From Vibrio penaeicida (GTDB lineage: Bacteria > Pseudomonadota > Gammaproteobacteria > Enterobacterales > Vibrionaceae): a stretch of DNA of 54,633 nucleotides. The stretch spans positions 1 to 54,633 of the forward strand of contig NZ_BFAQ01000058.1 of NCBI RefSeq assembly GCF_002933855.1. Reading direction: 5' to 3'. The translations under genes and the position numbers were made by a program. Of the stretch, positions 8,267 to 16,792 are shown in pieces; the first letter of the stretch is position 1, and each line of letters starts with the position of its first letter. A model generated the notes under the pieces. That model was not told the origin of the DNA and searched no databases. It saw only the letters and a program-made list of their open reading frames with translations.

Positions 8267-9730
8267 TTAATCTAATGAGTATTGGGCTTTAAGAGCGTTC
8301 AATTTGGCGCCATGTTCGTCGGCCAATGCCGCTTCCCTGAGCTCTCTCAAGAGGTCTGGTGTTATTTGTTTTGGGTGTCGCTGGGCAACAGACATGACTT
8401 GTCGATAGTTATTCATCCCGCGTTTGTGTGTTTCTCCGTAGCCTTTCACCAATCGCTGACACAGCGCGATTTCTTTGGCTATTGCAGGGTTGGTTAGCGC
8501 GGTGTGTTTGATTCGTTCAATCCAGTCCAAAATGGCGGCTTTTTCGTTTTTGTAACGCAGAGTGATTCGGCGGCATTTCTTCCAGTTCGCCAATGAAAAC
8601 AGTAATAAGAAACCCGATAGCGAGCTGGTTCTCACTACCCTTCCCTCTTGGGTTAGCTTGTTGACTAAGCCTGATAGCACTTTCGAACGCTTTAACCAAC
8701 GCCCTAAGGAGGCGGGCAGCGAATCGCAAATCTCATCCAAACCGGGGTGCATGAACTCTTCAATTTGCAGCAGCTGAGTTTGGGCTGCCCCCACTTCTTC
8801 TCTTACCCGTTGAAAACGCGATGCACGCACTTTTAAATCTGCCACTCTCATTACGTCTTCATAGCTAAGCCAAAGCGCCAAATGTCTCGCCACAACCTCT
8901 AAAAGCTGTGGTTGCTCAGTCAGTGACATTTCATTTAACAAGTCGACGTATTCTTGCGCGTAGTTCAGATCTTGATAATCCAGTAAACGTTCAATGCCAT
9001 TACTGACCGTCGCTTGGCACTCTTTTGGGAAAGGGCGGCTTAAAGGGTGAAGCGAAAAGCGTTGGAACGCCAAATCGGGTTTGGGCTGATCTGTCGACCC
9101 ATTCGATGTTAAAAGGCAAGCGGCATTAAACGCGTTCAAACTTTCTTTTACGCCAATGCCGCCTTTTTTGATGGTTTGTTCAAACGCTTCTCTGGAAAAA
9201 GGCAACACACCCGACTCGCTCAACGCCCCAAACAGTACAGAGCTGATCACGCTTTTGTTTTCTGCCGCGACTTTCGCCATATCGAACTTGATCAAGCGCT
9301 TGGAAGACTTTTCTGCGTGCGCAATCAGAGAATGGCTGTCGACACGCCCGTCGCCCATATCGGAACGTTCTTGATAGGAATAAACGCGGTGTGTCGAAGA
9401 GATCAGCAACGTTTGCGACGCTGTCACCAAGCCGCGCTGGATAGCACGCCCAGCTTCCATTAATTCGGATGTGAGCACGATATCGACATCTTCGGGAATG
9501 GGCATTAAAGCCAGCACAGGTACAGCGTTATGCTTTTCCGCGATGTCTCGGGAAAAGAGCTCGACATAATAGATGGTTGAACCGGTTCTTTGGGCAACCC
9601 CAGGCACGGATGTCGTTTGGGCATAAAACCCATTCGCTTCGGCTAAATGAACGATCCAATCGGCTAATACGCCTCCCCCTTCGCCCCCCATGGCAAGAAT
9701 GGCAATTTTTATGGGTTTGTTCAGATTCAT
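8267..9730 (-). CDS. indolepyruvate oxidoreductase beta-subunit family protein
   Basis: 487 aa. The N-terminal 190 residues are the gamma/beta-type domain of 2-oxoacid:ferredoxin oxidoreductases (LAMGGEGGGVLADWIVHLAE, then SVPGVAQRTGSTIYYVEL). The remainder is the helical extension found in the long form of this subunit. It pairs with the large TPP- and FeS-containing subunit encoded 10 bp upstream, and together they should oxidatively decarboxylate an aryl 2-oxoacid to an aryl-CoA with reduction of ferredoxin. In this operon the likely substrate is an arylglyoxylate such as isatinate (2-aminophenylglyoxylate). That substrate is inferred from context; indolepyruvate itself is the default alternative. 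Confidence 0.85.
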   Translation of the reverse strand: MNLNKPIKIAILAMGGEGGGVLADWIVHLAEANGFYAQTTSVPGVAQRTGSTIYYVELFSRDIAEKHNAVPVLALMPIPEDVDIVLTSELMEAGRAIQRGLVTASQTLLISSTHRVYSYQERSDMGDGRVDSHSLIAHAEKSSKRLIKFDMAKVAAENKSVISSVLFGALSESGVLPFSREAFEQTIKKGGIGVKESLNAFNAACLLTSNGSTDQPKPDLAFQRFSLHPLSRPFPKECQATVSNGIERLLDYQDLNYAQEYVDLLNEMSLTEQPQLLEVVARHLALWLSYEDVMRVADLKVRASRFQRVREEVGAAQTQLLQIEEFMHPGLDEICDSLPASLGRWLKRSKVLSGLVNKLTQEGRVVRTSSLSGFLLLFSLANWKKCRRITLRYKNEKAAILDWIERIKHTALTNPAIAKEIALCQRLVKGYGETHKRGMNNYRQVMSVAQRHPKQITPDLLRELREAALADEHGAKLNALKAQYSLD

Positions 9731-9739
9731 ACGTCCTCC

Positions 9740-11917
9740 TTACCCTTCTGCACGGCTAATTTGGCGCTCATAGATATCTTGAAGCCAGTGAATGATTTTG
9801 TTTTGAAAGCGCTGCCACAACGCCTCCAGTTTTTTAGGGTGCGTAATGATTCGTGCGCGATAAAATGACGGGCAAAGCACCGCAGTGTGAGAAACCTCGC
9901 CACATAAGCCACACCCAACGCAGCTATTGAGCACGGTGGCGACGGGATCTTGCCTTAGTGGATCTGGGTTTGTTTTTATGGAAAGCGATGGGCAGCCGGA
10001 AAGGCGAATGCACGAGTGATCACCAGTACAGGTATCCGAATCTATCCCAAAGCGTTCACGTGCATTTCTGACGCCGTTGGCGATGTCTTTTCGAACTTGT
10101 CGCTTCACCCTTCTCTGCTTATTGAGCATGCATTCACTTTGGGCAACGATGACTTTGGGACCCCCTTCTTTCGTTGTGAGCGCTTCGCGGAGCGTTTTCA
10201 TCATGTTTTTCAGGTCATAAGTTCGCTCGACGGTTTTTATCCATTTCACGCCGACGCCTTTCGCTGCTTTCTCAATATCGTGCCCGGTACTGCGGCTGTC
10301 GTTTTTGGCGACCGACGACAAAATATCTTGCCCACCGGTTGCCGCCGTATATCGGTTGTCGACCACCAGCGTTACATGATCGCTTTTGTTAAACACCGCA
10401 TTCGCAATGCCACTGGTTAATCCGTTGTGCCAAAAACCCCCATCGCCCATCACGGCAATGGCGCGCTTTTGCGATTCAGTGTGAAAAGCAGAGACCCCAG
10501 CACCGCCCAATCCATAGCCCATTGTGGTGTTACCAAGATTGAAAGGCGGCAAAATGGAAAATAAATGGCATCCAATGTCGGCGCTCACGTGATGAGTACC
10601 AATCTCTTTTTCCAGCATTTTTAATGCCGTAAATACTGGGCGTTCAGGGCAGCCCGTACAAAACCCCGGAGGGCGAGGGTTAATGAGCGAGTTAAGAGGC
10701 TCTGGCTCTACTTCCTTTACTGGGCTTGGCTCACTAATTTCAACAACCGAGATATTGGAGCCGATGTTATTGCAGTCTGTGTTATGTGAAATGTCATACT
10801 GCTCCAAAAACTGCGAAATGCCTTTGATCAGCGTTTTGGCGTTGTATTCGCCAGCTAGAGGCAGCACATCTTTACCGTGCAGCTCTGTGGCGATCTCTCT
10901 TTGCTTAAAGATGCTGGCGATATTCTGTTCAATAAAGTTGGGTTGCCCCTGTTCGATGACCAGAACCGCATCCTTACTTTTGCAGAAGGATTCGAGTTCG
11001 TCGTCTACCAGCGGGTACGTCACATTCAACACGTATAAGGGGGTGTCGGAATCGCCGTAAATATCGCTCATACCCAGTTTTTCGAGCGCGCGAATCACAT
11101 TGTTGTAGCAGCCACCTTGAAGAATAATGCCGATGTTTTTCTCTTTGCCGGAAAAGAATTCGTTGAGATTGTTTTGCTGAATGTATTCCACAGCCGCGGG
11201 CCAACGCTTTGTGATCTTCTCTTCTTCGTGCAAAAAGCTCGCTGGAGGTAAAACAATTCTGTCGATGTCTCGATAGGGGTTCTCTATTGCGTCTTTAGGT
11301 GTGTATTTCGCACGGATATTATCGGACGTTTCAAACTGACCGTGTAAGTGACAAGAACGAATACCTATTTGCAACATAACGGGGGTATTACTGGCTTCTG
11401 AAAGCTCAAATCCGGTTTTAACGGCTTTTACAATTGCCGGAATATTGGGGCGCGGATCCAATAACCAGATTTGCGATTTCATGGCAAAGGCGTGGCTTCG
11501 CTCCTGCATGATAGAAGACCCTTCACCATAGTCTTCCCCTACAATGATCAACGCCCCTCCTTTGACTCCGCCTGATGCCAAGTTGGCTAATGCATCACTG
11601 GCGACGTTGGTTCCCACCGTCGACTTAAACGTGATAGCACCTCTCAATGGGTAGTTAACCGACGCCGATAACGTTGCCGCTGCTGTGGCTTCGCTTGCGC
11701 TGTTTTCAAAACGGACATCGTATTCCGACAGCACTTCTTGTGCATCGGCTAACACATCCAATAAATGCGATATGGGCGAGCCTTGATAACCCGCCACGTA
11801 ATTCACACCCGATTCCAAAAGCGCTTTCGTCACGGCAAGTATCCCTTCGCCGCTAAACACTTCCCCTTCACCTAAACGAAGTTTGCCCATTTCGTTTACA
11901 AAAGATCGCTCAGCCAT
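9740..11917 (-). CDS. indolepyruvate:ferredoxin oxidoreductase-like large subunit (TPP, 4Fe-4S)
   Basis: 725 aa. Domains in order: pyrimidine-binding domain (about 20-190, GVNYVAGYQGSPISHLLDVL), a middle transketolase-C-like domain (about 260-370), the TPP-pyrophosphate domain (about 425-600) with FCTGCPERPVF and GDGGFWHNGL followed by VDN, and a C-terminal ferredoxin-like segment with CVGCGLCGEVSHTAVLCP plus further cysteines. This is the IorA layout. The enzyme turns a 2-oxoacid plus CoA into acyl-CoA and CO2. No CoA ligase lies in the operon, so this complex is the only visible source of the aryl-CoA used by the fused monooxygenase. A ferredoxin partner is not encoded nearby. Confidence 0.88.
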   Translation of the reverse strand: MAERSFVNEMGKLRLGEGEVFSGEGILAVTKALLESGVNYVAGYQGSPISHLLDVLADAQEVLSEYDVRFENSASEATAAATLSASVNYPLRGAITFKSTVGTNVASDALANLASGGVKGGALIIVGEDYGEGSSIMQERSHAFAMKSQIWLLDPRPNIPAIVKAVKTGFELSEASNTPVMLQIGIRSCHLHGQFETSDNIRAKYTPKDAIENPYRDIDRIVLPPASFLHEEEKITKRWPAAVEYIQQNNLNEFFSGKEKNIGIILQGGCYNNVIRALEKLGMSDIYGDSDTPLYVLNVTYPLVDDELESFCKSKDAVLVIEQGQPNFIEQNIASIFKQREIATELHGKDVLPLAGEYNAKTLIKGISQFLEQYDISHNTDCNNIGSNISVVEISEPSPVKEVEPEPLNSLINPRPPGFCTGCPERPVFTALKMLEKEIGTHHVSADIGCHLFSILPPFNLGNTTMGYGLGGAGVSAFHTESQKRAIAVMGDGGFWHNGLTSGIANAVFNKSDHVTLVVDNRYTAATGGQDILSSVAKNDSRSTGHDIEKAAKGVGVKWIKTVERTYDLKNMMKTLREALTTKEGGPKVIVAQSECMLNKQRRVKRQVRKDIANGVRNARERFGIDSDTCTGDHSCIRLSGCPSLSIKTNPDPLRQDPVATVLNSCVGCGLCGEVSHTAVLCPSFYRARIITHPKKLEALWQRFQNKIIHWLQDIYERQISRAEG

Positions 11918-12212
11918 GTGTTCCTCTCACTTCCTTGTTTACTGCATATTTCTCAGCGTTTGCTGTGTCTTATTAGTACAAAGCACATGAGGGCCAACAT
12001 CAATCGATAACAGGGGGTGAAAATCGCTTTCTCGCGAGTAGTGGATAGAGGGTGCAGAGACTGGATAACTTCTTCGTGTATATGGAGAAATCAAGTTTGG
12101 AAGCGCTGAGAATATCGTGCTGTAAACGAAGAAATCACGCTCTAACGAACCGATAGAAGCGTGACTTAAATGAGTGGGTATTTCTTGCTTTTCGAACTTA
12201 AAGACCAAACCT
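11918..12212 (-). other. 295-bp intra-operon gap with nested inverted repeats
   Basis: The other operon genes lie 0-71 bp apart, so this gap stands out. No convincing gene is present; an 89-codon TTG-started frame lacks a usable ribosome-binding site. Inverted repeats include TTCTTCGT 12070-12077 with ACGAAGAA 12126-12133, TCACGCT 12135-12141 with AGCGTGA 12158-12164, and an outer pair near 11946-11958 and 12104-12115 (CTCAGCG/CGCTGAG). It may be a structured leader with a secondary promoter, or a repeat remnant. Confidence 0.5.
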
Positions 12213-13868
12213 TCAAAACGAAGGAAAAAAGCGTTTCTTGAGCAGTTGCCGTGCCACCAAATAACCCGATGTTGCTCCTAAACCGGGACCGGGGTGAGTA
12301 CTTGCGCCAATATGAAGCACGTTTTTCACCGGTGTTTGATGACATTTAGCCGAGCCAGTAGGGGCAAACGGTCGTAGCCAGAAAAACTGATCCGGGCTGC
12401 ACACACCAGAATAGGGATCGCCCCCCACTAAGTTGCAGTTCAGCGATTCTAGATCGGCGGGGCTGTAGGATTTACGCCCCACAATCAATGACGATAATCC
12501 TGGCATCACGTTTTCTAATCGTTCTTGCACACGCTGCGCAACCGCCTCGCGGACTTCTTCTGTCCAATACCCATCTTCAGGTATTGGGATTTGATTTAGT
12601 GCATCCCCTTTCAACTTAGAAGGAAGTTCTTGCATCTGAACCCACAAGATCCAGCCTCCTTCCGGTGCTCGGCTTGGATCGACGGCTGTCGGCTGACCAA
12701 TTCCCAATGTCGGTTTTGCTGGAATGATTCCATTGTTGGCTTGCGTGACCGACAAACACACTTGCTCCATACTTTCGGTTAAATGGACAAGCGGAACATT
12801 CACCAGTTCAGCTTCAGTCCAAGGTGGGGGGGCGCTGAGTGCAAAATGCACCTGCATGCCTCCCCGACCGAATTGATAGCCTTTTGCTCGCCTTCTTACT
12901 TCTAAAGAGGCCTGTTTTTTGTTTTTCAAAAAACGTCCATAAAGCTGGTCAGGAGCTACGTTGCACACTACATGCTCTTTCGCGGTATAGAGGGTTTGGT
13001 TTGCCACAACGCCCTTAGCTACCTCAGAGTCACTTTGAGTTGAGAAGAGACGTTTCTTCGATTGGGTGACGATTTCATCCACGTTTGCGTTGTGAATAAT
13101 GGTTCCACCATACTCTTCGATAACCTGTGTCAGGGCACGTACGAGCTTATTGCTCCCCCCTTTCACCACTGGCATTCCACCTGCAACAACCGCTGCGAAG
13201 GTTAATTTTCCAATAAGCGCGGAGCTGGCTTCATCTGGTCCTAAGCCAGTATGAAGAACCCAAGGGGCAATAAGGGCTCGTGTCTTTTCATGTTGAAATG
13301 TTCTTAGTGACCAACGTCGGCAGCTTTCAAGAGAGTCAGACATAAAAGAAAGCAACCCGTTCGTTCCGCGCTTTCGCCATTCGCTAAAAACTAAACGGAT
13401 GAGGTTTAAACTGAACGGCTGGTTATTGAGTAAACCAAAGGTGAGAGAGACATCTTTCCCGAACAGCGTTTCCGCGCTTGTCCCGAATGCACTGCCATCC
13501 CCCGGACAGCAAGCTTCTAACCTTTTCACCGTGTCTTCTATATCGCTTTTAAGCGCTAACCCAGTACCGTCTGGAAAAACAATACCGGTTGAGTACTCAT
13601 TTTGAACAAACTCGACTCCTTTTCCATCGAGTACCTCTTTAAGCTCGCCGTATCCTGCCCCTCCAACAAATAAGGGATACCACATCGACATAATATCGTG
13701 ATGAAAATCAGGAAAAAGCTCTTCAGTGCGAATACACCCGCCAGATACGGCATTGCGCTCTAAGATCAATACGGATTTGCCGTTCATCGCAAGGATCGCA
13801 GCGCACACCAAGGTGTTTATGCCGCTGCCAATAAAAATCACATCTGCATCAATACTGCTTTTTTTCAT
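12213..13868 (-). CDS. CrtI/phytoene-dehydrogenase-like FAD oxidoreductase
   Basis: 551 aa. An N-terminal dinucleotide-binding motif (VIFIGSGINTLVCAAILA, then LILERNAVSGGC) and the C-terminal FAD motif (LHIGASTHPGPGLGATSGYLVARQ) place it with phytoene desaturase- and retinol saturase-like flavoproteins. No carotenoid gene is nearby, and it sits between the isatin-hydrolase-like gene and the oxidoreductase. It therefore probably oxidises a pathway intermediate, perhaps an indolic precursor such as dioxindole on the way to isatin. That role is speculation; only the family is supported by sequence. It is 71 bp downstream of the first gene of the operon. Confidence 0.82.
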   Translation of the reverse strand: MKKSSIDADVIFIGSGINTLVCAAILAMNGKSVLILERNAVSGGCIRTEELFPDFHHDIMSMWYPLFVGGAGYGELKEVLDGKGVEFVQNEYSTGIVFPDGTGLALKSDIEDTVKRLEACCPGDGSAFGTSAETLFGKDVSLTFGLLNNQPFSLNLIRLVFSEWRKRGTNGLLSFMSDSLESCRRWSLRTFQHEKTRALIAPWVLHTGLGPDEASSALIGKLTFAAVVAGGMPVVKGGSNKLVRALTQVIEEYGGTIIHNANVDEIVTQSKKRLFSTQSDSEVAKGVVANQTLYTAKEHVVCNVAPDQLYGRFLKNKKQASLEVRRRAKGYQFGRGGMQVHFALSAPPPWTEAELVNVPLVHLTESMEQVCLSVTQANNGIIPAKPTLGIGQPTAVDPSRAPEGGWILWVQMQELPSKLKGDALNQIPIPEDGYWTEEVREAVAQRVQERLENVMPGLSSLIVGRKSYSPADLESLNCNLVGGDPYSGVCSPDQFFWLRPFAPTGSAKCHQTPVKNVLHIGASTHPGPGLGATSGYLVARQLLKKRFFPSF

Positions 13869-13939
13869 GCTACTGCCTCTTTGCCTAATCCTTTTTTCAA
13901 TGAACAGCTATACTCGTTCGCCGAATCGTTAAACCTTAC

Positions 13940-14725
13940 TTAACCGCCGACCAAGGCAAGAACACGGAGCGGGCTACCCGACCCACCTTCTATTTTCAGT
14001 GGTGCGGCGACAATCAAAGCACCAGTGGCAGGGAGCTGGTCCAAATTTTTGAGGCACTGCAACCCGTATTTGTTGGCGCCATGCATTAGGGTGTGGCAAG
14101 GCAGTGGCGTCGGCCACATAAAGGATTGTCCTGCGTCGGTATTAATGGTTTCGACACCGAACCCCAGCACGTTTCTCTCGTTGATCATCCACTCCACTGC
14201 GTCTTGAGTAGGACCAGGGGTGTGAGTGCCGTCTTCCTTCATGTTTAAGAAGGCAGCAGGGTCGTTTACTCGTTTCGACCAATCGGTTCGAAACAGAACC
14301 CACGCCCCCTCAGGGATGGTGCCGTGTTGGCTTTCCCACGATTCAAGAAAATCTACCGTAAGTAACCAATCAGGGTCGTCAGTAACCTCTTGACTGGCAT
14401 CCACCACAATAGCAGGGGCAACAAAGTTATGGACGGGAATGGTATCGACCGAGTTTTTGGGATGATCTTTTCCGCTGATCCAGTGAACGGGAGCGTCAAA
14501 GTGTGTGCCCGTATGTTCCCCACAACGAAAGTTATTCCAATACCAGCCCGGACCATTTTCATCGTATTGGGAAATCGTTTCTTTTTTAAATCCCCAAACC
14601 TGACCAAATTCTTCCGGTAACTGAAGGGCTGGGAATTCTTCATTCAATGTTTGGGTAAGATCGATAACCTTAACTCCACCATTGCCCAAACTTTCTGATA
14701 GTGCATTTAGAATTGCGTCCGACAT
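13940..14725 (-). CDS. cyclase-family metal-dependent hydrolase, isatin-hydrolase-like
   Basis: 261 aa member of the kynurenine formamidase/cyclase family. The metal site is visible in GEHTGTHFDAPVHW (the HxGTHxDxPxH motif), and a later segment contains FGVETINTDAGQ and HTLMHGAN. Its N-terminus (IDLTQTLNEEFPALQLP, then WYWNNF) and C-terminus (KIEGGSGSPLRVLALVGG) resemble, from memory, the manganese-dependent isatin hydrolase of Labrenzia. That enzyme opens the isatin lactam ring to isatinate. This fits the next operon step, an arylglyoxylate-type oxidoreductase. A kynurenine formamidase role is less likely because no tryptophan dioxygenase or kynureninase is present. It is the first gene of the operon; the start has a GGAAAG ribosome-binding site. 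Confidence 0.8.
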   Translation of the reverse strand: MSDAILNALSESLGNGGVKVIDLTQTLNEEFPALQLPEEFGQVWGFKKETISQYDENGPGWYWNNFRCGEHTGTHFDAPVHWISGKDHPKNSVDTIPVHNFVAPAIVVDASQEVTDDPDWLLTVDFLESWESQHGTIPEGAWVLFRTDWSKRVNDPAAFLNMKEDGTHTPGPTQDAVEWMINERNVLGFGVETINTDAGQSFMWPTPLPCHTLMHGANKYGLQCLKNLDQLPATGALIVAAPLKIEGGSGSPLRVLALVGG

Positions 14726-15165
14726 AGCTCTTTCCTTGTAATAGCAACCATGAGTTATGGTTATAGGAATTGAAAATGTCTTCTATCCGGATCAAGAAAA
14801 CTGTATCCAATCGATGCACCAAACTGTTCAAACTGAATACAAAAGAAAGGGAGATAAAAATAATAGGATGAAGATAAGCAATATGAATAACTGCGCAGGC
14901 TCGCTTCTTGATGGGTATTAAATTGCGGATTTATATAGCATTTCAGAACATCTTTTTGAGTTGCTTGTCAATTGATTTAGATTTGCGCTATGCTACTTAT
15001 TCTCTCCTTTCGCATCAATATCACATCAAGTTGCACAGAACTCGCATTAATAGAAATCACCAATTGATTTTATAGAAGAAACCTATTTCCAATCATAAAT
15101 GTAAAGACCCTATACTGCTTGTTGGCAGAAAAGAGCTTTGAATCTTGTATATAAAGGAAGCAAAT
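14726..15165. other. 440-bp divergent promoter region
   Basis: It separates the minus-strand catabolic operon from the plus-strand catalase. No gene or regulator is found in it. Candidate plus-strand promoters are given separately; I saw no clear sigma-54 element or activator dyad for the catabolic operon. Confidence 0.6.
14965..14994 (+). promoter_or_regulatory. candidate sigma-70 promoter, distal, for catalase
   Basis: TTGTCA (14965-14970), an 18-base spacer, then TATGCT (14989-14994). A second possible -10, TATACT at 15111-15116, lies closer to the gene but has a poor -35. Confidence 0.4.
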
Positions 15166-16674
15166 ATGCAGGTCGTCAAAAGCTTACTTATCGTCTCAAT
15201 TGGGGTTGCGTCTAGTGCACATAGTACAACAATGACACGTGACAACGGCGCCCCCGTTGGCGATAACCAAAACTCGATTACCGCGGGTCCTACAGGTAGT
15301 GTCTTACTTCAGGATGTGCATTTAATTCAAAAACTTCAACGGTTTGCTCGTGAGCGCATACCGGAAAGAGTCGTACACGCCCGAGGGACAGGTGTGCATG
15401 GTGAGTTCGTGTCTAGTGGGGACTATACCGATCTCACTTTGGCAGCGCCGTTCGCCCAAAAAGGGAAGAAAACGCCTGTTTTTGTGCGTTTTTCGACAGT
15501 TGTTCACTCAAAGGGTTCTCCAGAAACATTAAGAGATCCTCGTGGTTTCGCGACCAAATTCTATACGGATCAAGGTAACTGGGATCTGGTTGGGAATAAC
15601 CTTCCTGTGTTCTTTATTCGTGATGCCATTAAATTCCCGGATATGGTGCACTCTTTGAAACCATCACCTGTATCTAATGTGCAGGATCCGAATCGTTTTT
15701 TTGACTTTTTCAGCCATGAGCCAGGGTCTACCCATATGCTGTCTTGGGTTTATTCCAATATGGGTGTACCAGCAAGCTATCGAAAAATGGACGGTTTTGG
15801 CGTTCACGCATTTAAGTGGATCAATGCCGAAGGCGATGTCAATTACGTAAAATTCCAGTGGAAAAGCCAGCAAGGCACACAGGGATTACGTCCGAAAGAA
15901 GTGGTTGAAATGCAAGGTAAAGATTTCAATCATTTAACCAATGATCTGTACAGTGAGATCAATAAGGGCAATTTCCCTAAATGGGATTTGTACGTGAAAG
16001 TTCTAACGCCAGAAGCTTTGATGAAGCTGGATTACAACGGTTTGGACGCCACCAAAATGTGGTTAGATGTCGCAGATAAAAAAGTCGGCACCATGACGCT
16101 AAACCGAGTACCCGATAACTTCTTCCAAGAGACAGAACAGTCGGCGTTTGCGCCTTCTAATCTCATTCCGGGGATAGAACCTTCAGAAGATCGCTTATTA
16201 CAAGGTCGAGTTTTCTCGTATGCCGATACTCAACTTTATCGCCTTGGAGCAAACCATTCGCAATTTCATATAAACCGTGCCCGTGTGGATGTGCTTAACC
16301 ACAATCAAGAAGGCGCATCAAACAACGGCAACACTAAGTCGGACATTAACTATCAGCCAAGTCGGCAGTTAGCGCTGGCAGAAGATACCCAGTTCCGAGC
16401 CGTACAAACGGAGTTACAAGGGACGGTGCAACAAAAGGCCATCAGCAACCCACGTAACTTCTTCCAAGCTGGTGTGTTTTACCGAAACCTAACACCTCAA
16501 GAGCAAGAAGATTTGGTGACGAATCTAGCCGGTGATCTTGGTAGGGTGAGCGATGAGAAAACCAAACACATCATGCTCAGCCACTTCTATCGAGCAGATG
16601 AAAACTTCGGCATGGCGATCACCAGTGCCGTTAATGGCGACATCAATAAAGTGAAAAAGATCGCGAGTATGTAG
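15166..16674 (+). CDS. katB: exported heme catalase
   Basis: 502 aa monofunctional small-subunit catalase splitting hydrogen peroxide. Catalytic His71 (RVVHARGTG), Asn144 (LVGNNLPVFFIRD) and the heme-ligand tyrosine motif RVFSYADTQLYRLG are all present. The N-terminus MQVVKSLLIVSIGVASSAHS is a signal peptide, so the enzyme should act in the periplasm. ATG 15166 is preferred over the TTG at 15145 because AAGGAAG sits 6 bases upstream and the signal peptide starts there. It is followed by an ankyrin-repeat gene, as in the Pseudomonas katB-ankB pair, which supports the symbol. The neighbouring oxygenase operon may generate oxidative stress, but no link is shown. Confidence 0.9.
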   Translation: MQVVKSLLIVSIGVASSAHSTTMTRDNGAPVGDNQNSITAGPTGSVLLQDVHLIQKLQRFARERIPERVVHARGTGVHGEFVSSGDYTDLTLAAPFAQKGKKTPVFVRFSTVVHSKGSPETLRDPRGFATKFYTDQGNWDLVGNNLPVFFIRDAIKFPDMVHSLKPSPVSNVQDPNRFFDFFSHEPGSTHMLSWVYSNMGVPASYRKMDGFGVHAFKWINAEGDVNYVKFQWKSQQGTQGLRPKEVVEMQGKDFNHLTNDLYSEINKGNFPKWDLYVKVLTPEALMKLDYNGLDATKMWLDVADKKVGTMTLNRVPDNFFQETEQSAFAPSNLIPGIEPSEDRLLQGRVFSYADTQLYRLGANHSQFHINRARVDVLNHNQEGASNNGNTKSDINYQPSRQLALAEDTQFRAVQTELQGTVQQKAISNPRNFFQAGVFYRNLTPQEQEDLVTNLAGDLGRVSDEKTKHIMLSHFYRADENFGMAITSAVNGDINKVKKIASM

Positions 16675-16703
16675 CTGATTTAAAAATGAAATAAGTTCAT
16701 CTA

Positions 16704-16762
16704 AGCCCCGTGCGCCACTTCCCCTGCTCTTTTCTGCCAATTAGAGTGGTGGCGTACGGGCA
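16704..16762. terminator. imperfect hairpin after the catalase gene
   Basis: GCCCCGTGCGCCAC (from 16704) pairs with GTGGCGTACGGGC (ending 16761) with small mismatches. There is no strong T-run, so it may attenuate or protect the transcript rather than fully terminate it. Confidence 0.45.
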
Positions 16763-16792
16763 CCTTAAACTTGGCTTATTACAGAAAATTAA

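Noticed and set aside
11939..12208. 89-codon minus-strand frame inside the operon gap
   Set aside because: TTG start with no usable ribosome-binding site spacing, composition unlike a folded protein, and it overlaps several inverted repeats.
12213..13868. Carotenoid biosynthesis phytoene desaturase
   Set aside because: Family match only; no crtB, crtE or other carotenoid genes are present, and the gene is embedded in an aromatic catabolic operon.
13940..14725. Kynurenine formamidase (kynurenine pathway)
   Set aside because: Same fold, but there is no tryptophan dioxygenase, kynureninase or anthranilate dioxygenase nearby; the operon fits isatin hydrolysis better.
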